Below are positions 53,333 through 63,069 of a stretch of 64,000 bases of DNA, piece by piece; positions within the stretch are counted from its first letter, which is position 1, and each line of letters begins with the position of its first letter. This DNA comes from Thalassospira lucentensis. Lineage in GTDB: Bacteria; Pseudomonadota; Alphaproteobacteria; Rhodospirillales; Thalassospiraceae. Position numbers and translations under genes: made by a program. Where the stretch lies: contig NZ_JAATOV010000008.1 of assembly GCF_011806425.1 (NCBI RefSeq), positions 1 to 64,000 of the forward strand, in the 5' to 3' direction. The notes beneath the pieces are model-generated. The model had not been told where the DNA came from, did no database searches, and saw only the letters and a program-made list of their open reading frames with translations.

Positions 53333-53454
53333 ATTCTCCTTTTAAGGGGCTGAGCGGAAATTCAAGACGGATGGGACTGCAAAGAACCTTCTTGGCAACC
53401 ATCTGGAATTTTCGATCAGACCGTCGATCAATCGATTAATCAAACAGCACTTAA

Positions 53455-53479
53455 GGGATCACGGCAAAGCCGTGATCCC
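53455..53479 (-). promoter_or_regulatory. Intercistronic hairpin between binding-protein and permease genes
   Basis: A perfect 11-bp stem (GGGATCACGGC, loop AAA) without a T run. Such hairpins after solute-binding genes often protect the upstream mRNA and lower permease expression, which would fit the need for excess binding protein. Confidence 0.6.
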
Positions 53480-53514
53480 ACATATCTTTAGACGGGATAA
53501 TTCCCGATCAAAGC

Positions 53515-55104
53515 TTAGCTATTGAGCCACAGACGCGTTGCGACATAGCCGTTCGACATGTCGTTACCAATGTCCTGTACGAACCCAGAAACATTCGTCG
53601 TGGTTGCGTTCACAAAGTCGTTAAACATCGGCAGGATAAGACCGCCGGTATCGCGCACCATCAGTGCCATGTCGCGATACATTTCTTTACGTTTGTTCTG
53701 GTCAAGTTCCGCACGCGCTTCGAGCAGGATTTTGTCAAAGTCGGTGTTAAAGAAGCGGGTGTCGTTCCAGTCAGCAGACGACAGGTAGGCTGTCGAATAC
53801 ATCTGATCCTGGGTAGGACGACCACCCCAGTAAGAGGTGCTGAACGGTTTAACGTTCCAGACGTTTGACCAGTAACCATCACCTGGCTCGCGTTTGATTT
53901 CGATGTCGATCCCGGCTTTTTTCGCGGTTTCCTGGTACAGAACAGCTGCATCAACAGCACCCGGGAAGGCGACATCCGAGGTCCGCAGAAGAACCGAGCC
54001 GTCATGGCCGGATTTCTTAAAGTGGAACGCAGCTTTGTCGGGATCGTAGGTGCGCTGTTCGATGCCTTCTGGGAACAGGGCATAGGTTTCGTTGATCGGG
54101 AAGTCGTTACCGACTTTACCGTAACCACCGAGAATTTTTTCGACCATCGTTTCACGGTCCATCGCATATTTCAGCGCAAGACGCAGGTCGTTATTATCAA
54201 ACGGTGCGGTATTGCAATGCATGATGAAGACATAGTGACCACGGCCAGACGTGGTCTGAATTTCAACATTCGGTGCACGCTTAAGAAGGTTCACGGTTTT
54301 CGGATCAACGCGATTGATAAAGTGAACCTGACCCGATGAAAGGGCTGCCATACGGGCGGTGGCATCGTTCATCACGATCATTTCAACAGAATCAACATAG
54401 CCACGGTCGCTGCGCCAGTCGTTTTCGTTTTTAACGAAGGTCGCACGAACACCGGCTTCGAAATTGTCAATCTTGAACGGCCCGGTACCGATACCGGCAT
54501 TCGGATCATCAAAACCGCCGCCCGGCTGGATTACAAGGTGATAATCGCTCAGAAGCAGCGGAAGATCAGCGTTGCCTTCGGAAAGGGTGATGACAAGATC
54601 GCCGCCCTTGTTCTCAATACCTTTGATCGAGCCAAGAACGCCCAAGGCACCAGATTCTGATTTTTCATCGGTGTGACGTTGAAGGGTTTTGACAACGTCA
54701 TCAATCGTCAGTTCCGCGCCGTCATGGAATTCCACACCTTTGCGGATTTTAAAGGTCCATACGGATGCGTCGGCATTTGGTTCCCACGATTCAGCAAGTG
54801 CAGGAACAGCAAGGCCGCTTGAGGGATGGGATTCAACCAGGGTATCGCCCCAGTTTCTGTTCATCGCAAAGGTAAACTGCGAAGACGATTTCGCCGGATC
54901 AATGACATCGGTTGAAGAACCGCCTTCAAGGCCAAGCTTCAGATGTCCGCCGCGCTTTGGCTCCTGCGCCATGGCGGATTTGCCATAAAGGCTGGTTGCG
55001 GCGGCAAGGGTCAGACCCGCAGCCATCGAACGACCGATAAATTCACGGCGGTTCATTTCATGGGCGCTAACGCGTGACGAAAAATACTTAATAGGATCAG
55101 TCAT
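53515..55104 (-). CDS. Peptide-type ABC transporter solute-binding protein (family 5)
   Basis: 529 residues. A twin-arginine-like signal (NRREFIGRSMAAGLTLAAA, cleavage after SAMA about residue 46) precedes an SBP_bac_5 domain with typical segments such as TFKIRKGVEFHDGAELTIDD. It captures a peptide or peptide-like solute for the DppBC-like importer. The presence of a hydrolase gene nearby hints at amide or ester substrates. The exact ligand is not visible. Confidence 0.93.
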   Translation of the reverse strand: MTDPIKYFSSRVSAHEMNRREFIGRSMAAGLTLAAATSLYGKSAMAQEPKRGGHLKLGLEGGSSTDVIDPAKSSSQFTFAMNRNWGDTLVESHPSSGLAVPALAESWEPNADASVWTFKIRKGVEFHDGAELTIDDVVKTLQRHTDEKSESGALGVLGSIKGIENKGGDLVITLSEGNADLPLLLSDYHLVIQPGGGFDDPNAGIGTGPFKIDNFEAGVRATFVKNENDWRSDRGYVDSVEMIVMNDATARMAALSSGQVHFINRVDPKTVNLLKRAPNVEIQTTSGRGHYVFIMHCNTAPFDNNDLRLALKYAMDRETMVEKILGGYGKVGNDFPINETYALFPEGIEQRTYDPDKAAFHFKKSGHDGSVLLRTSDVAFPGAVDAAVLYQETAKKAGIDIEIKREPGDGYWSNVWNVKPFSTSYWGGRPTQDQMYSTAYLSSADWNDTRFFNTDFDKILLEARAELDQNKRKEMYRDMALMVRDTGGLILPMFNDFVNATTTNVSGFVQDIGNDMSNGYVATRLWLNS

Positions 55105-55952
55105 CCCAGTTCCTTCTCTGATGCTTTTGTCTTGCTGAATTTATGTGATGGTGTGGCTGCCTGCCCTGATCGTTTGTGTTGCTTATGAAAGCAGGCGTAT
55201 GGAGCATGGTGCAGTTTTAAATCTGCGATACCGTGTCATGCCGCTGCTGGTGTGCAGCCGGTGATAACCCCCCATTTTTTGGCCACAAAATTAATCCCTG
55301 ATGGGCATACGTACCAATCGTCGACGCTGACCAACGCGGTCAGATCATCGGGCACCTTAAACGCGGCGAAACAATAAAAGTTTCCGCGCAAGCGTCATAA
55401 GATGTGAAACCGATAGTGCGTAAATCGCGTGCATATTGACATGAGTGCTTATTATTCATCAACCCGGTGGCGGCACCTGCCAATAGGTTTTTGCATCTTA
55501 AAATAGTTTCATGGATATTTTTATCTTTAAAAAAGAGTATCGAAAGCCGATATAATTTTTACCGTTATTCCTTGTGCTACAAGGTGTTGTCGCGTTTTAC
55601 GCCCGGCTTAAAAATCATTGAAACAAGAAGCGCTAAAAATTTTTCGTATTTTCGTATTTTGTATACATGAACTGCTCAGCCTCCTGACAAAAGTCAGCAG
55701 TACGGTCGAAAAAATAATCGATGATGCGATTCGGACCACCCGCCAAACTAAATGTTTTCGCTCATCAATTGTCGCTGTGAAACGACTTCAATGAATGCGC
55801 GAAGATAATTTTCAAAATATTTCGGCTTAATCATCATTGGACTTGGATCTTTGGAATTTTGCTTTATTTTCCGCGCGATGTTACCCTGCGAAAATTGGCT
55901 TAGTGACCGCAATTCATTGTGTATGTTGGTGCTATAAATAACGGAGGAATGT
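55105..55952. other. Long intergenic region between divergent transporter genes
   Basis: 848 bases, AT-rich from about 55490 to 55680. It must hold promoters for the ABC operon (left) and the stress protein gene (right). A 67-codon frame at 55467-55670 has no ribosome site or protein-like pattern. I recognise no RNA gene or riboswitch here. Confidence 0.5.
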
Positions 55953-56366
55953 ATGTATCAAAAGATACTCGTGCCTATCGATTTGGCCCACGCTGAGAAA
56001 TTGGAAAAAGCAATTCAAACGGCTGTCGATCTAGCGTCGCATTATAAGGCGGAAATTTGTTTTCTGAGTGTGGGGAGTAACACGCCGTCGCAAGTGGCAC
56101 ACACACCCAAAGAATTTGAACAAAAGTTATCCGCCTTCGCAAAGGAACAGAGTGAGAAATCTGGCGTTGTTGCCAAAGCGTGTGCACACATTACGCACGA
56201 TCCTTCAGTTGATCTAAGCAAGGCACTTGTTGCCAAAGCCGACGATCTTGAAGCTGATCTGATCGTGATGGCAACACATGTTCCGGGGATCGCAGATCAC
56301 ATTTTCACCTCGCATGGTGGATATGTTGCGTCGCACTCGGATCTTTCTGTGATGCTTGTGCGTTAG
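55953..56366 (+). CDS. Universal stress protein (UspA family)
   Basis: 137 residues: MYQKILVPIDLAHAEKLEKA is the typical first strand and helix, and ADLIVMATHVPGI near the end is the usual strand-loop. The expected G-x2-G-x9-G-S/T ATP loop is altered (HVPGIADHIFTSHGGYVASH), so nucleotide binding is possible but non-canonical. A GGAGG site precedes the ATG. It lies 63 bases before the BCCT gene and may be co-expressed with it. Confidence 0.9.
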   Translation: MYQKILVPIDLAHAEKLEKAIQTAVDLASHYKAEICFLSVGSNTPSQVAHTPKEFEQKLSAFAKEQSEKSGVVAKACAHITHDPSVDLSKALVAKADDLEADLIVMATHVPGIADHIFTSHGGYVASHSDLSVMLVR

Positions 56367-56429
56367 AGACACGCCTTATGACTGTTCGGCTAGGGGTAGC
56401 TGTGCATTTTATAACCTAGGGAGTTTTTT

Positions 56430-58100
56430 ATGGGGTCAGAAGCTGACACGGGCATTGAAAGCCCGGATGGTGCGGCAAACCCGATCGATACAGATTATGA
56501 GATCGGGCAAGACAACATCCAAAAAGAAATTGGGCCGTTTGGCCTTGATGTGCACAATCCGGTCTTTTTGATTTCCGGTTTGTCGATCGTTGCATTCGTC
56601 TTTTTGACACTGGCCTTTCAGGAAAGCGTCGGGCCGATGTTTAACGATTTGCGTAATTGGCTGACATCAACGTTTGATTGGTTCTTCTTATCCGTTGCCA
56701 ATGTCTTTGTTGTATTGTGCCTGTTTTTGATCGTTTCGCCGCTTGGCCGGGTGCGCCTTGGTGGTGCGGATGCCACTCCGGATTATTCATATTCCGGTTG
56801 GTTTGCGATGCTGTTTGCCGCAGGCATGGGCATTGGCTTGATGTTTTACGGCGTATCTGAGCCGATCTCGCACTACTCGTCTTCGTTTGGTGGGATGACA
56901 TTTGGTGATGATGGTCTTCGAACCGACTGGGCGCCGCTTGGCGCAGCCGGCGGGAGCGAGGGCGCGGCCTTTGATCTTGGTATGGCTGCGACCATTTTCC
57001 ACTGGGGTCTTCATCCGTGGGCAATCTATGCCACGGTTGCACTGGCCCTTGCGCTGTTTTCGTTTAACAAGGGTCTGCCACTGACCATGCGGTCGGTTTT
57101 TTATCCGATTTTTGGTGAGCGCGTTTGGGGCTGGACCGGCCACGTCATTGATATCTTGGCTGTGTTTGCAACCTTGTTTGGTTTGGCAACGTCGCTTGGG
57201 TTTGGTGCGGAGCAAGCCAATGCAGGTCTGAATTTCCTGTTTGGTATTCCTGTCAGTGATGTCTCGAAAGTCTTGCTGATTATTGGCATCACCGGGATTG
57301 CACTGATTTCCGTTTTGGCCGGGCTTGATGCCGGTGTTAAACGGTTGTCGGAAATCAACATGGTTCTGGCGGCATTGCTGTTGCTGTTTGTTGTGCTCGT
57401 TGGTCCGACAATGGACATTATCAAGGGCTTCTTCACCAGTTTGGTGGCGTATGTTGAATATCTTCCGGCATTGTCCAACCCAGTTGGACGTGTGGACGAC
57501 AACTTCCGTCAGGGCTGGACGTCATTCTATTGGGCGTGGTGGATTTCTTGGTCACCGTTTGTCGGCATGTTCATCGCGCGCGTTTCGCGTGGGCGTACGG
57601 TCCGTGAATTCATTACCTGTGTGCTGATCATTCCGTCACTCGTCTGTGTCCTTTGGATGACGACATTTGGTGGTACGGCCGTGCACATGGTGCAAGAAGG
57701 TGTTTCTGCAATCGCCGAGGCAGGTCTACCGATTAAGCTGTTTACCATGCTTGAACAGATGCCATTGCAGTCGATTACGTCCTTCCTTGGGATTGTTCTT
57801 GTGATCGTTTTCTTTGTCACCTCGTCGGATTCCGGGTCACTTGTGATCGATACGATCACGGCTGGCGGTAAGGTTGATGCGCCGGTTCCACAGCGTGTCT
57901 TCTGGTGTACCTTTGAAGGCTTGGTTGCGATTGCGCTTCTTCTGGGTGGTGGTCTTGGATCGTTGCAGGCAATGGCCGTTTCAACAGGCTTCCCGTTTGC
58001 GATCGTGCTGTTGCTGGCGTGTTATTCGATCATTCAAGGGCTGCGTTCGGAACCCAAAGCCGTTGGTGCAAATTCCGAGGCCACCGACGACAACAACTGA
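56430..58100 (+). CDS. BCCT-family transporter (betaine/carnitine/choline)
   Basis: 556 residues with 12 membrane helices and the family Trp box WAWWISWSPFVGMFIAR (from about residue 366). Members import quaternary amines such as glycine betaine, choline or carnitine by Na+ or H+ symport. The cytoplasmic N-terminus of about 45 residues is acidic; the C-terminal tail is short, without the long osmosensing tail of BetP. The carnitine-degradation genes at 42-45 kb suggest carnitine or betaine as substrate, though they are 12 kb away. Confidence 0.93.
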   Translation: MGSEADTGIESPDGAANPIDTDYEIGQDNIQKEIGPFGLDVHNPVFLISGLSIVAFVFLTLAFQESVGPMFNDLRNWLTSTFDWFFLSVANVFVVLCLFLIVSPLGRVRLGGADATPDYSYSGWFAMLFAAGMGIGLMFYGVSEPISHYSSSFGGMTFGDDGLRTDWAPLGAAGGSEGAAFDLGMAATIFHWGLHPWAIYATVALALALFSFNKGLPLTMRSVFYPIFGERVWGWTGHVIDILAVFATLFGLATSLGFGAEQANAGLNFLFGIPVSDVSKVLLIIGITGIALISVLAGLDAGVKRLSEINMVLAALLLLFVVLVGPTMDIIKGFFTSLVAYVEYLPALSNPVGRVDDNFRQGWTSFYWAWWISWSPFVGMFIARVSRGRTVREFITCVLIIPSLVCVLWMTTFGGTAVHMVQEGVSAIAEAGLPIKLFTMLEQMPLQSITSFLGIVLVIVFFVTSSDSGSLVIDTITAGGKVDAPVPQRVFWCTFEGLVAIALLLGGGLGSLQAMAVSTGFPFAIVLLLACYSIIQGLRSEPKAVGANSEATDDNN

Positions 58101-58139
58101 TCCCCGTTTCGGGACGTTGTGAACAAATGACATCATAAA

Positions 58140-58169
58140 AAAACGGGGCGCAAATTTGCGCCCCGTTTT
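58140..58169. terminator. Bidirectional terminator
   Basis: A perfect 30-base palindrome (15-base arms ending AAAA/TTTT) between convergent genes. It can end both the BCCT and the META-protein transcripts. Confidence 0.85.
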
Positions 58170-58219
58170 GCTTTCTTGCCGCTTTAAGTCGCTATCGCGG
58201 TGGTGCCGTGGACGTTGGC

Positions 58220-58690
58220 TTATGGCCTAATCGGTTCAAATTTCAGGATGGCTTTCCCGTCCGTGTCATCCAAAACGAGCGTGCTATTATCTTTGTGCCA
58301 ATGGGTTACTTTCGCCATTGCGTTGGTAAAGGCATCTTCAATCGCCATGGCGTCCTCGACGCACATCATCCGCGTCGAACCAAGCGGCGACAGGTCCAAT
58401 TTACTGCCACTTTGCTTATACGTTCCAAAGTACCGGTTGCAGCCGGTTGATCCACTGACTTTGCCGCCTGTTGCAAAATTCACGCTGGCAAGAACCGGTG
58501 ACATTGGGCGAAGCGTATGATCGCCGTCCGACACCATGGCAAGTTGCCATTCCTTGTCGGCCACGGCAGACCAATTTGTCGCAATGTCGTTCTGCGCATT
58601 TGGATTTGTCGTGTTGCAGGCTGCCAGTAACAAAGCACTTGCAACAGCAACGGAAGAAAGCATCATCGTTCTAACGGTGGGCATATTCAT
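58220..58690 (-). CDS. META-domain lipoprotein (HslJ-like)
   Basis: 156 residues. I start at 58690 (GGGA five bases upstream, TATAAT just before it), which places a lipoprotein signal with lipobox LAAC (Cys about 25) at the N-terminus. The rest is a META domain: VNFATGGKVSGSTGCNRYFG and the paired Cys in MMCVEDAM. HslJ-type proteins are envelope stress or drug-tolerance proteins of unclear mechanism. A longer frame to 58810 lacks signal features. Confidence 0.87.
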   Translation of the reverse strand: MNMPTVRTMMLSSVAVASALLLAACNTTNPNAQNDIATNWSAVADKEWQLAMVSDGDHTLRPMSPVLASVNFATGGKVSGSTGCNRYFGTYKQSGSKLDLSPLGSTRMMCVEDAMAIEDAFTNAMAKVTHWHKDNSTLVLDDTDGKAILKFEPIRP

Positions 58691-58957
58691 ATTTCCCGTA
58701 TTATATCGCTGTTCCGCGACGTCATTTTGGGCGCCACGGTTTGTTCTTGAGCGACAAGTGCCTGTCACAACTTTGCGGCAAGAATTTAGCACTGTGTCGA
58801 AAACGCTCAATTCGCCCCGTTAAACCCCGCATCAGAAAACACCTTTGCGCAAGATGGCTGCTTCTGGCTATTGTGTCGGTTCAGCGATACTGAAGCGTTC
58901 TTTGCGCGGCAGCCTGCCTTCGAACATCCATGCCCCCATGCCCAAGGCCACATCATT

Positions 58958-59953
58958 ATGAAAATGTCCCTGTCTGATGCCCATGCGCTTATCAGCAATG
59001 CCCTGATCCGTTCCAAGGTCAGTAAAGAAAACGCACATTCGGTCGCGCATGCTTTGGTGACGGCTGAGGCATCCGGGCAGGGCGGGCATGGTTTTCGCCG
59101 TGTCGTTGCGTATTGCGCACAGGCGCGTGCGGGAAAAGTGGATGGTTTTGCGGTCCCGATACTGGAAAAGCCAACACCCGGCGTTTTGCGCATTGATGCA
59201 CAATTTGGTTTTGCCTATCCGGCTTTGGATTTGATGGCGGCACATTTGCCCGACATGGCGCGCCGTCAGGGGATTGCGATCGCATCAATTCACAAATCCC
59301 ACCACGCGGGGGTGATGGGCCTGACGGTTGAACGGCTGGCCGAAATGGGTTTGGCATCAATGATGTTTGCAAATGCCCCGTCGGCAATGGCTGCTTGGGG
59401 TGGACGCCGTCCGATGTTTGGCACCAATCCGATTGCCTTTGGGGTGCCGGTTGGTGATGCGGGTGACCCGATTGTTATTGATATGGCCCTGTCCAAGGTG
59501 GCGCGTGGTAAAATCATGGCAGCCAAACAAAAAGGTGCGGTCATTCCCGATGACTGGGCGCTTGATGCGGATGGCAATCCGACAACCGATCCGATTAAGG
59601 CCCTGGATGGCACAATGGTTCCTGCGGGCGGTGTAAAGGGCGCAGCACTTGCCATGATGGTGGAGCTTTTGGCGGCCGGTCTTACCGGGGCTCAATTCGG
59701 GCATCAGTCTTCGTCGCTGTTTGATGACAAAGGTAAGCCACCCGCGTTGGGGCAGATGATTATTGCGATTGATCCCCAAGCAACCGGTGGACCAAATGTT
59801 TCCGATCATTTGGCCGAGATTGCCAACGAGATTTCCGCCGAAGAAGGTGTCAGACTTCCGGGGCGGCGTGGAAAGATCGCAAGGCAACAAGCAGAGCTCG
59901 ATGGACTTGATGTCGAAGACGACATCCTTAATGAAATTAATAAAATAGAATAA
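58958..59953 (+). CDS. Ldh-family (malate/L-lactate/sulfolactate) dehydrogenase
   Basis: 331 residues of the PF02615 NAD(P)-dependent oxidoreductase family, unrelated to classical LDH. Characteristic segments are ASGQGGHGFRRVVAYC, HKSHHAGVMGLTVERLAE, containing the His pair, and FGTNPIAFGVP. Substrates in the family include malate, ureidoglycolate, sulfolactate and Delta1-piperideine-2-carboxylate. I start at the ATG at 58958; an upstream frame from 58871 is less protein-like. Confidence 0.88.
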   Translation: MKMSLSDAHALISNALIRSKVSKENAHSVAHALVTAEASGQGGHGFRRVVAYCAQARAGKVDGFAVPILEKPTPGVLRIDAQFGFAYPALDLMAAHLPDMARRQGIAIASIHKSHHAGVMGLTVERLAEMGLASMMFANAPSAMAAWGGRRPMFGTNPIAFGVPVGDAGDPIVIDMALSKVARGKIMAAKQKGAVIPDDWALDADGNPTTDPIKALDGTMVPAGGVKGAALAMMVELLAAGLTGAQFGHQSSSLFDDKGKPPALGQMIIAIDPQATGGPNVSDHLAEIANEISAEEGVRLPGRRGKIARQQAELDGLDVEDDILNEINKIE

Positions 59954-60050
59954 TTTCGGGCGGTGGCGACGTTTTATAGTCATTCGACTATATTTTTCGC
60001 GTTCTGATATTATTTGTATTCATTTATTCTGAGTTGGGATGTTTTTTCAT

Positions 60051-60099
60051 AAATCGTAATGTCGTATTTTTAATTTTAAACATGAATATTACGATTTTT
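60051..60099 (+). terminator. Weak terminator-like hairpin
   Basis: Arms AAATCGTAAT and ATTACGATTT (10 bp, loop 27) followed by TT. Could end the dehydrogenase transcript. Confidence 0.4.
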
Positions 60100-60171
60100 C
60101 GTTTCGGTTTAATTTGATGTATAGACAAGTTTGATTGTTGTTGGGGGAATTATTCCCGCGTAATCATCGAA

Positions 60172-60189
60172 CTGTAACATCAGTGTCAC
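60172..60189 (+). promoter_or_regulatory. Pho-box-like PhoB binding site before phnC
   Basis: CTGTAAC-N4-GTGTCAC matches the 7-4-7 direct-repeat form of the PhoB site (consensus CTGTCAT repeats) with a few mismatches. It lies about 60 bases before phnC, as expected if phosphonate uptake is induced by phosphate limitation. Confidence 0.5.
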
Positions 60190-60251
60190 CGTAGAGTCGC
60201 CATTCGTGCGTAGTTTCATCTTCCAGCGAAACATATGCAGGCGATTGTTTG

Positions 60252-61097
60252 ATGCTGGTTGTAGATATCTCTGGACTGAACAAAAGCTTTACCCGTGACA
60301 AGCGTGCCCTGAAGGATGTCAGGCTGCAAGTTCGGGAAGGCGAAATGGTTGCACTGATTGGTGCGTCCGGTTCGGGGAAGTCCACCCTTATTCGTCACAT
60401 TGCCGGATTGCTGCGCGGGGATCGTGATGGCGGCAAGATTGCCGTGTTTGGCGAAACCATTCAGGAAAATGGCAAAATCGCCCGTGGCGCGCGCAAGGTG
60501 CGGGCCGATATCGGTGTGATCTTTCAGCAATTCAATCTTGTCAGCCGGCTTACGGTTTTGACCAACGTTTTGATGGGCTTGCTTGGTCGTGTGCCATCAT
60601 GGCGCGGATCATTTTGTATGTTCACCAAATCCGAACGCATGCGGGCCATGGGGGCACTTGCCCGTGTCGGTATTGATGGGCACGCCACGAAAAAGGCGCG
60701 TCATCTTTCAGGTGGGCAGCAGCAGCGCGCAGCAATCGCACGCACGATTACCCAAGGTGCACGTCTTATTCTTGCGGATGAGCCGATTGCATCCCTTGAT
60801 CCGGCATCGTCGCGCAAGGTGATGAATACGCTTGATCGGGTAAACCGCGAAGACAACGTGACCGTGATCGTATCGCTCCATCAAGTTGATTACGCCAAGG
60901 ATTATTGCAAACGCACCATCGCCATGCGCGATGGTGAAGTTGTGTTTGACGGGCCGTCGACACAACTGACACCGGCGTTCTTACAAGAACTTTACGGTGA
61001 ATATTCTTCCGAGCTTTTTGCAAATGGTTCCGATGACGCGGCAAAGCCCGTGGCCGAACCGGCTGCAAGAAAGGATCTGGCTGTGGCGACGAGCTAG
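60252..61097 (+). CDS. phnC: Phosphonate ABC transporter ATP-binding protein PhnC
   Basis: 281 residues with Walker A GASGSGKST (about 35-43), the family phrase FQQFNLVSRLTVLTNVLMG, signature LSGGQQQRAA and Walker B RLILADEPIASLDP. It is the ATPase of the PhnCDE importer. I start at the ATG at 60252; a TTG one codon earlier is possible. phnD follows 70 bases downstream. Confidence 0.95.
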   Translation: MLVVDISGLNKSFTRDKRALKDVRLQVREGEMVALIGASGSGKSTLIRHIAGLLRGDRDGGKIAVFGETIQENGKIARGARKVRADIGVIFQQFNLVSRLTVLTNVLMGLLGRVPSWRGSFCMFTKSERMRAMGALARVGIDGHATKKARHLSGGQQQRAAIARTITQGARLILADEPIASLDPASSRKVMNTLDRVNREDNVTVIVSLHQVDYAKDYCKRTIAMRDGEVVFDGPSTQLTPAFLQELYGEYSSELFANGSDDAAKPVAEPAARKDLAVATS

Positions 61098-61167
61098 CCG
61101 GGTCACTGATGTGAACTGCCTTACCTTTTTAAATTCATGCCGAAACAAATCTGACAGGGGACTTCCC

Positions 61168-62184
61168 ATGATCCGTAAAACAATTGCGTCTGTTGCACTT
61201 GCAGCCAGCATGCTTGCTTCGGGCTTAGCACAAGCCGACGTCGACTTTAAGCCGCTTGAAAAAGATCCCGATACCATTGTGTTTGGTTTCATCTCGACTG
61301 AGTCGAGCGCAAACCTGAAAGCTCAGTGGCAGCCAATGATCGACGATATGGAAGAAGCACTTGGCAAAAAAGTCGATGCATTCTTTGCCCCTGATTATGC
61401 TGGCATCATCGAAGGCATGCGTTTTGGTAAAGTGCATGTTGGGTGGTTCGGCAACAAATCCGCAATGGAAGCCGTTGATCGTGCAGGTGGCGAAGTTTTC
61501 GTTCAGACATCAAAAAGCGATGGCAGCAACGGCTATTATTCCCACATCATTACCCAGGCCGATAACGACAAGCTAAACTCGCTTGAAGATCTGCTGAAAT
61601 GCGATGGTTCGCTGAACTTTGGTATTGGTGATCCGAACTCGACCTCGGGCTTCTTGGTGCCGTCTTATTACGTCTTCGCCCAGAACGGTGTTGATCCAAA
61701 AGATTGCTTTAAAACCGTGCGGAATGCGAACCACGAAACCAACCTGATGGCGACCGCCAACAAACAGGTTGATGCAGCCGCCAACAACTCAGAGCAGCTT
61801 GCACGGACCAACATGGTGAAGCCGGAAATCACCGACAAAGTCAAAGTGATCTGGACATCGCCGCTGATCCCGTCTGACCCGATGGTTTATCGTAAGGATC
61901 TGTCGCGCGAACTGAAATCTGAAATCAAGGCGTTCTTCCTGGGCTATGGTCGCATTGGCAATGTTGAAGAAGCCAACAAGGTCTTGGCTGGTATTCAAGA
62001 CGGCATGGGTAAATTCATGGAAAGCTCCAACGCGCAGCTTTACCCGATCCGTCAGCTTGCCCTGTTCAAAGACAAGCTGAAAATCCAGAACACCGAGGAA
62101 CTTTCTGCTGACGACAAAGCAGAACGTATTGCCTTCATCGATAAGAAACTGGCTGAACTCGACATACTGGTTTCTTACGAATAA
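61168..62184 (+). CDS. phnD: Phosphonate ABC transporter substrate-binding protein PhnD
   Basis: 338 residues. A Sec signal peptide (about 1-23, ending AQA) precedes a periplasmic binding fold of the PhnD type: FGFISTESSANLKAQWQPMI, VHVGWFGNKSAMEAVDRAGG and the NDPNSTSGFLVPSYYVF-like segment. AGGGGA precedes the ATG at 61168. A longer frame overlapping phnC is spurious. It binds phosphonates such as 2-aminoethylphosphonate. Confidence 0.95.
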   Translation: MIRKTIASVALAASMLASGLAQADVDFKPLEKDPDTIVFGFISTESSANLKAQWQPMIDDMEEALGKKVDAFFAPDYAGIIEGMRFGKVHVGWFGNKSAMEAVDRAGGEVFVQTSKSDGSNGYYSHIITQADNDKLNSLEDLLKCDGSLNFGIGDPNSTSGFLVPSYYVFAQNGVDPKDCFKTVRNANHETNLMATANKQVDAAANNSEQLARTNMVKPEITDKVKVIWTSPLIPSDPMVYRKDLSRELKSEIKAFFLGYGRIGNVEEANKVLAGIQDGMGKFMESSNAQLYPIRQLALFKDKLKIQNTEELSADDKAERIAFIDKKLAELDILVSYE

Positions 62185-62253
62185 TCGACCTTTCGACAGG
62201 GAGCGCGCGTTTTGCGGGCTCCCTGTTTGCATTTACCATCCGGGATTAACACG

Positions 62254-63066
62254 ATGAACAGCAGCGTTTCTTCGACATCACTTGCCGCACCGGTTCTTCC
62301 GCCGCGTGACCTGAAACGGTCGATGGGAAGTATGCTTCTTTGGGCCTTTATTTTTGGTCTTTTGGCATTGTCGTGGGAAGGGGCGGATATGCGCCCAATG
62401 GCCCTGATCGAAAACAGCGGCAATATGGTCGATTTCGCAGATGGCTTTTTCCCGCCGGATTTCATGATGTGGAAAAGCTATGTCAGTGAAATGTGGATCA
62501 CGATCCAGATCGCGATCTGGGGGACGGCGCTTGCGATTGTGTGTTCGATCCCGTTTGGCATTTTATGTTCTGAAAACATTGTACCGTTCTGGGTCTATCA
62601 GCCGGTGCGTCGTTTGATGGACTCCTTTCGCGCGATCAACGAAATGGTTTTTGCCATGTTGTTTGTAGTCGCGGTGGGGCTTGGTCCATTCGCCGGTGTG
62701 CTTGCCCTTTGGATTCATACGACGGGCGTATTGGCAAAACTATTTTCCGAGGCGGTTGAGGCAATTGATCCTGAACCGGTCGAAGGTATCCGTGCCACCG
62801 GGGCCAATGGCCTGCAGGAAGTTATATTTGGGGTGATCCCCCAGGTGTTGCCACTTTGGATTTCATACTCGCTATATCGGTTTGAAAGCAACGTGCGGTC
62901 CGCCACGGTTCTTGGCATCGTTGGTGCGGGCGGCATTGGCATGGTTTTGTGGGAATATATCCGCGCGTTCTATTACGCAGAAACCGCCGCCGTCATGATC
63001 ATTATTATCATCTCTGTCAGCTTGCTCGACATTGTGTCGCAGCGCCTGCGTAAATTGGTGACCTGA
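62254..63066 (+). CDS. phnE: Phosphonate ABC transporter permease PhnE
   Basis: 270 residues with about six membrane helices and the EAA loop [20 protein letters not shown] of binding-protein-dependent permeases. It follows phnD by 69 bases. I start at the ATG at 62254; a TTG at 62212 in frame would add 14 residues. Confidence 0.94.
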   Translation: MNSSVSSTSLAAPVLPPRDLKRSMGSMLLWAFIFGLLALSWEGADMRPMALIENSGNMVDFADGFFPPDFMMWKSYVSEMWITIQIAIWGTALAIVCSIPFGILCSENIVPFWVYQPVRRLMDSFRAINEMVFAMLFVVAVGLGPFAGVLALWIHTTGVLAKLFSEAVEAIDPEPVEGIRATGANGLQEVIFGVIPQVLPLWISYSLYRFESNVRSATVLGIVGAGGIGMVLWEYIRAFYYAETAAVMIIIIISVSLLDIVSQRLRKLVT

Positions 63067-63069
63067 TCA

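Larger units (their letters stand above)
59954..60251. other. AT-rich gap before the phosphonate genes
   Basis: 298 bases with no gene. It holds a hairpin at 60051-60099 and a Pho-box-like element at 60172-60189. Confidence 0.5.

Noticed and set aside
55467-55670. 67-codon frame in the long intergenic gap
   Set aside because: AT-driven composition, no ribosome site, no protein pattern.
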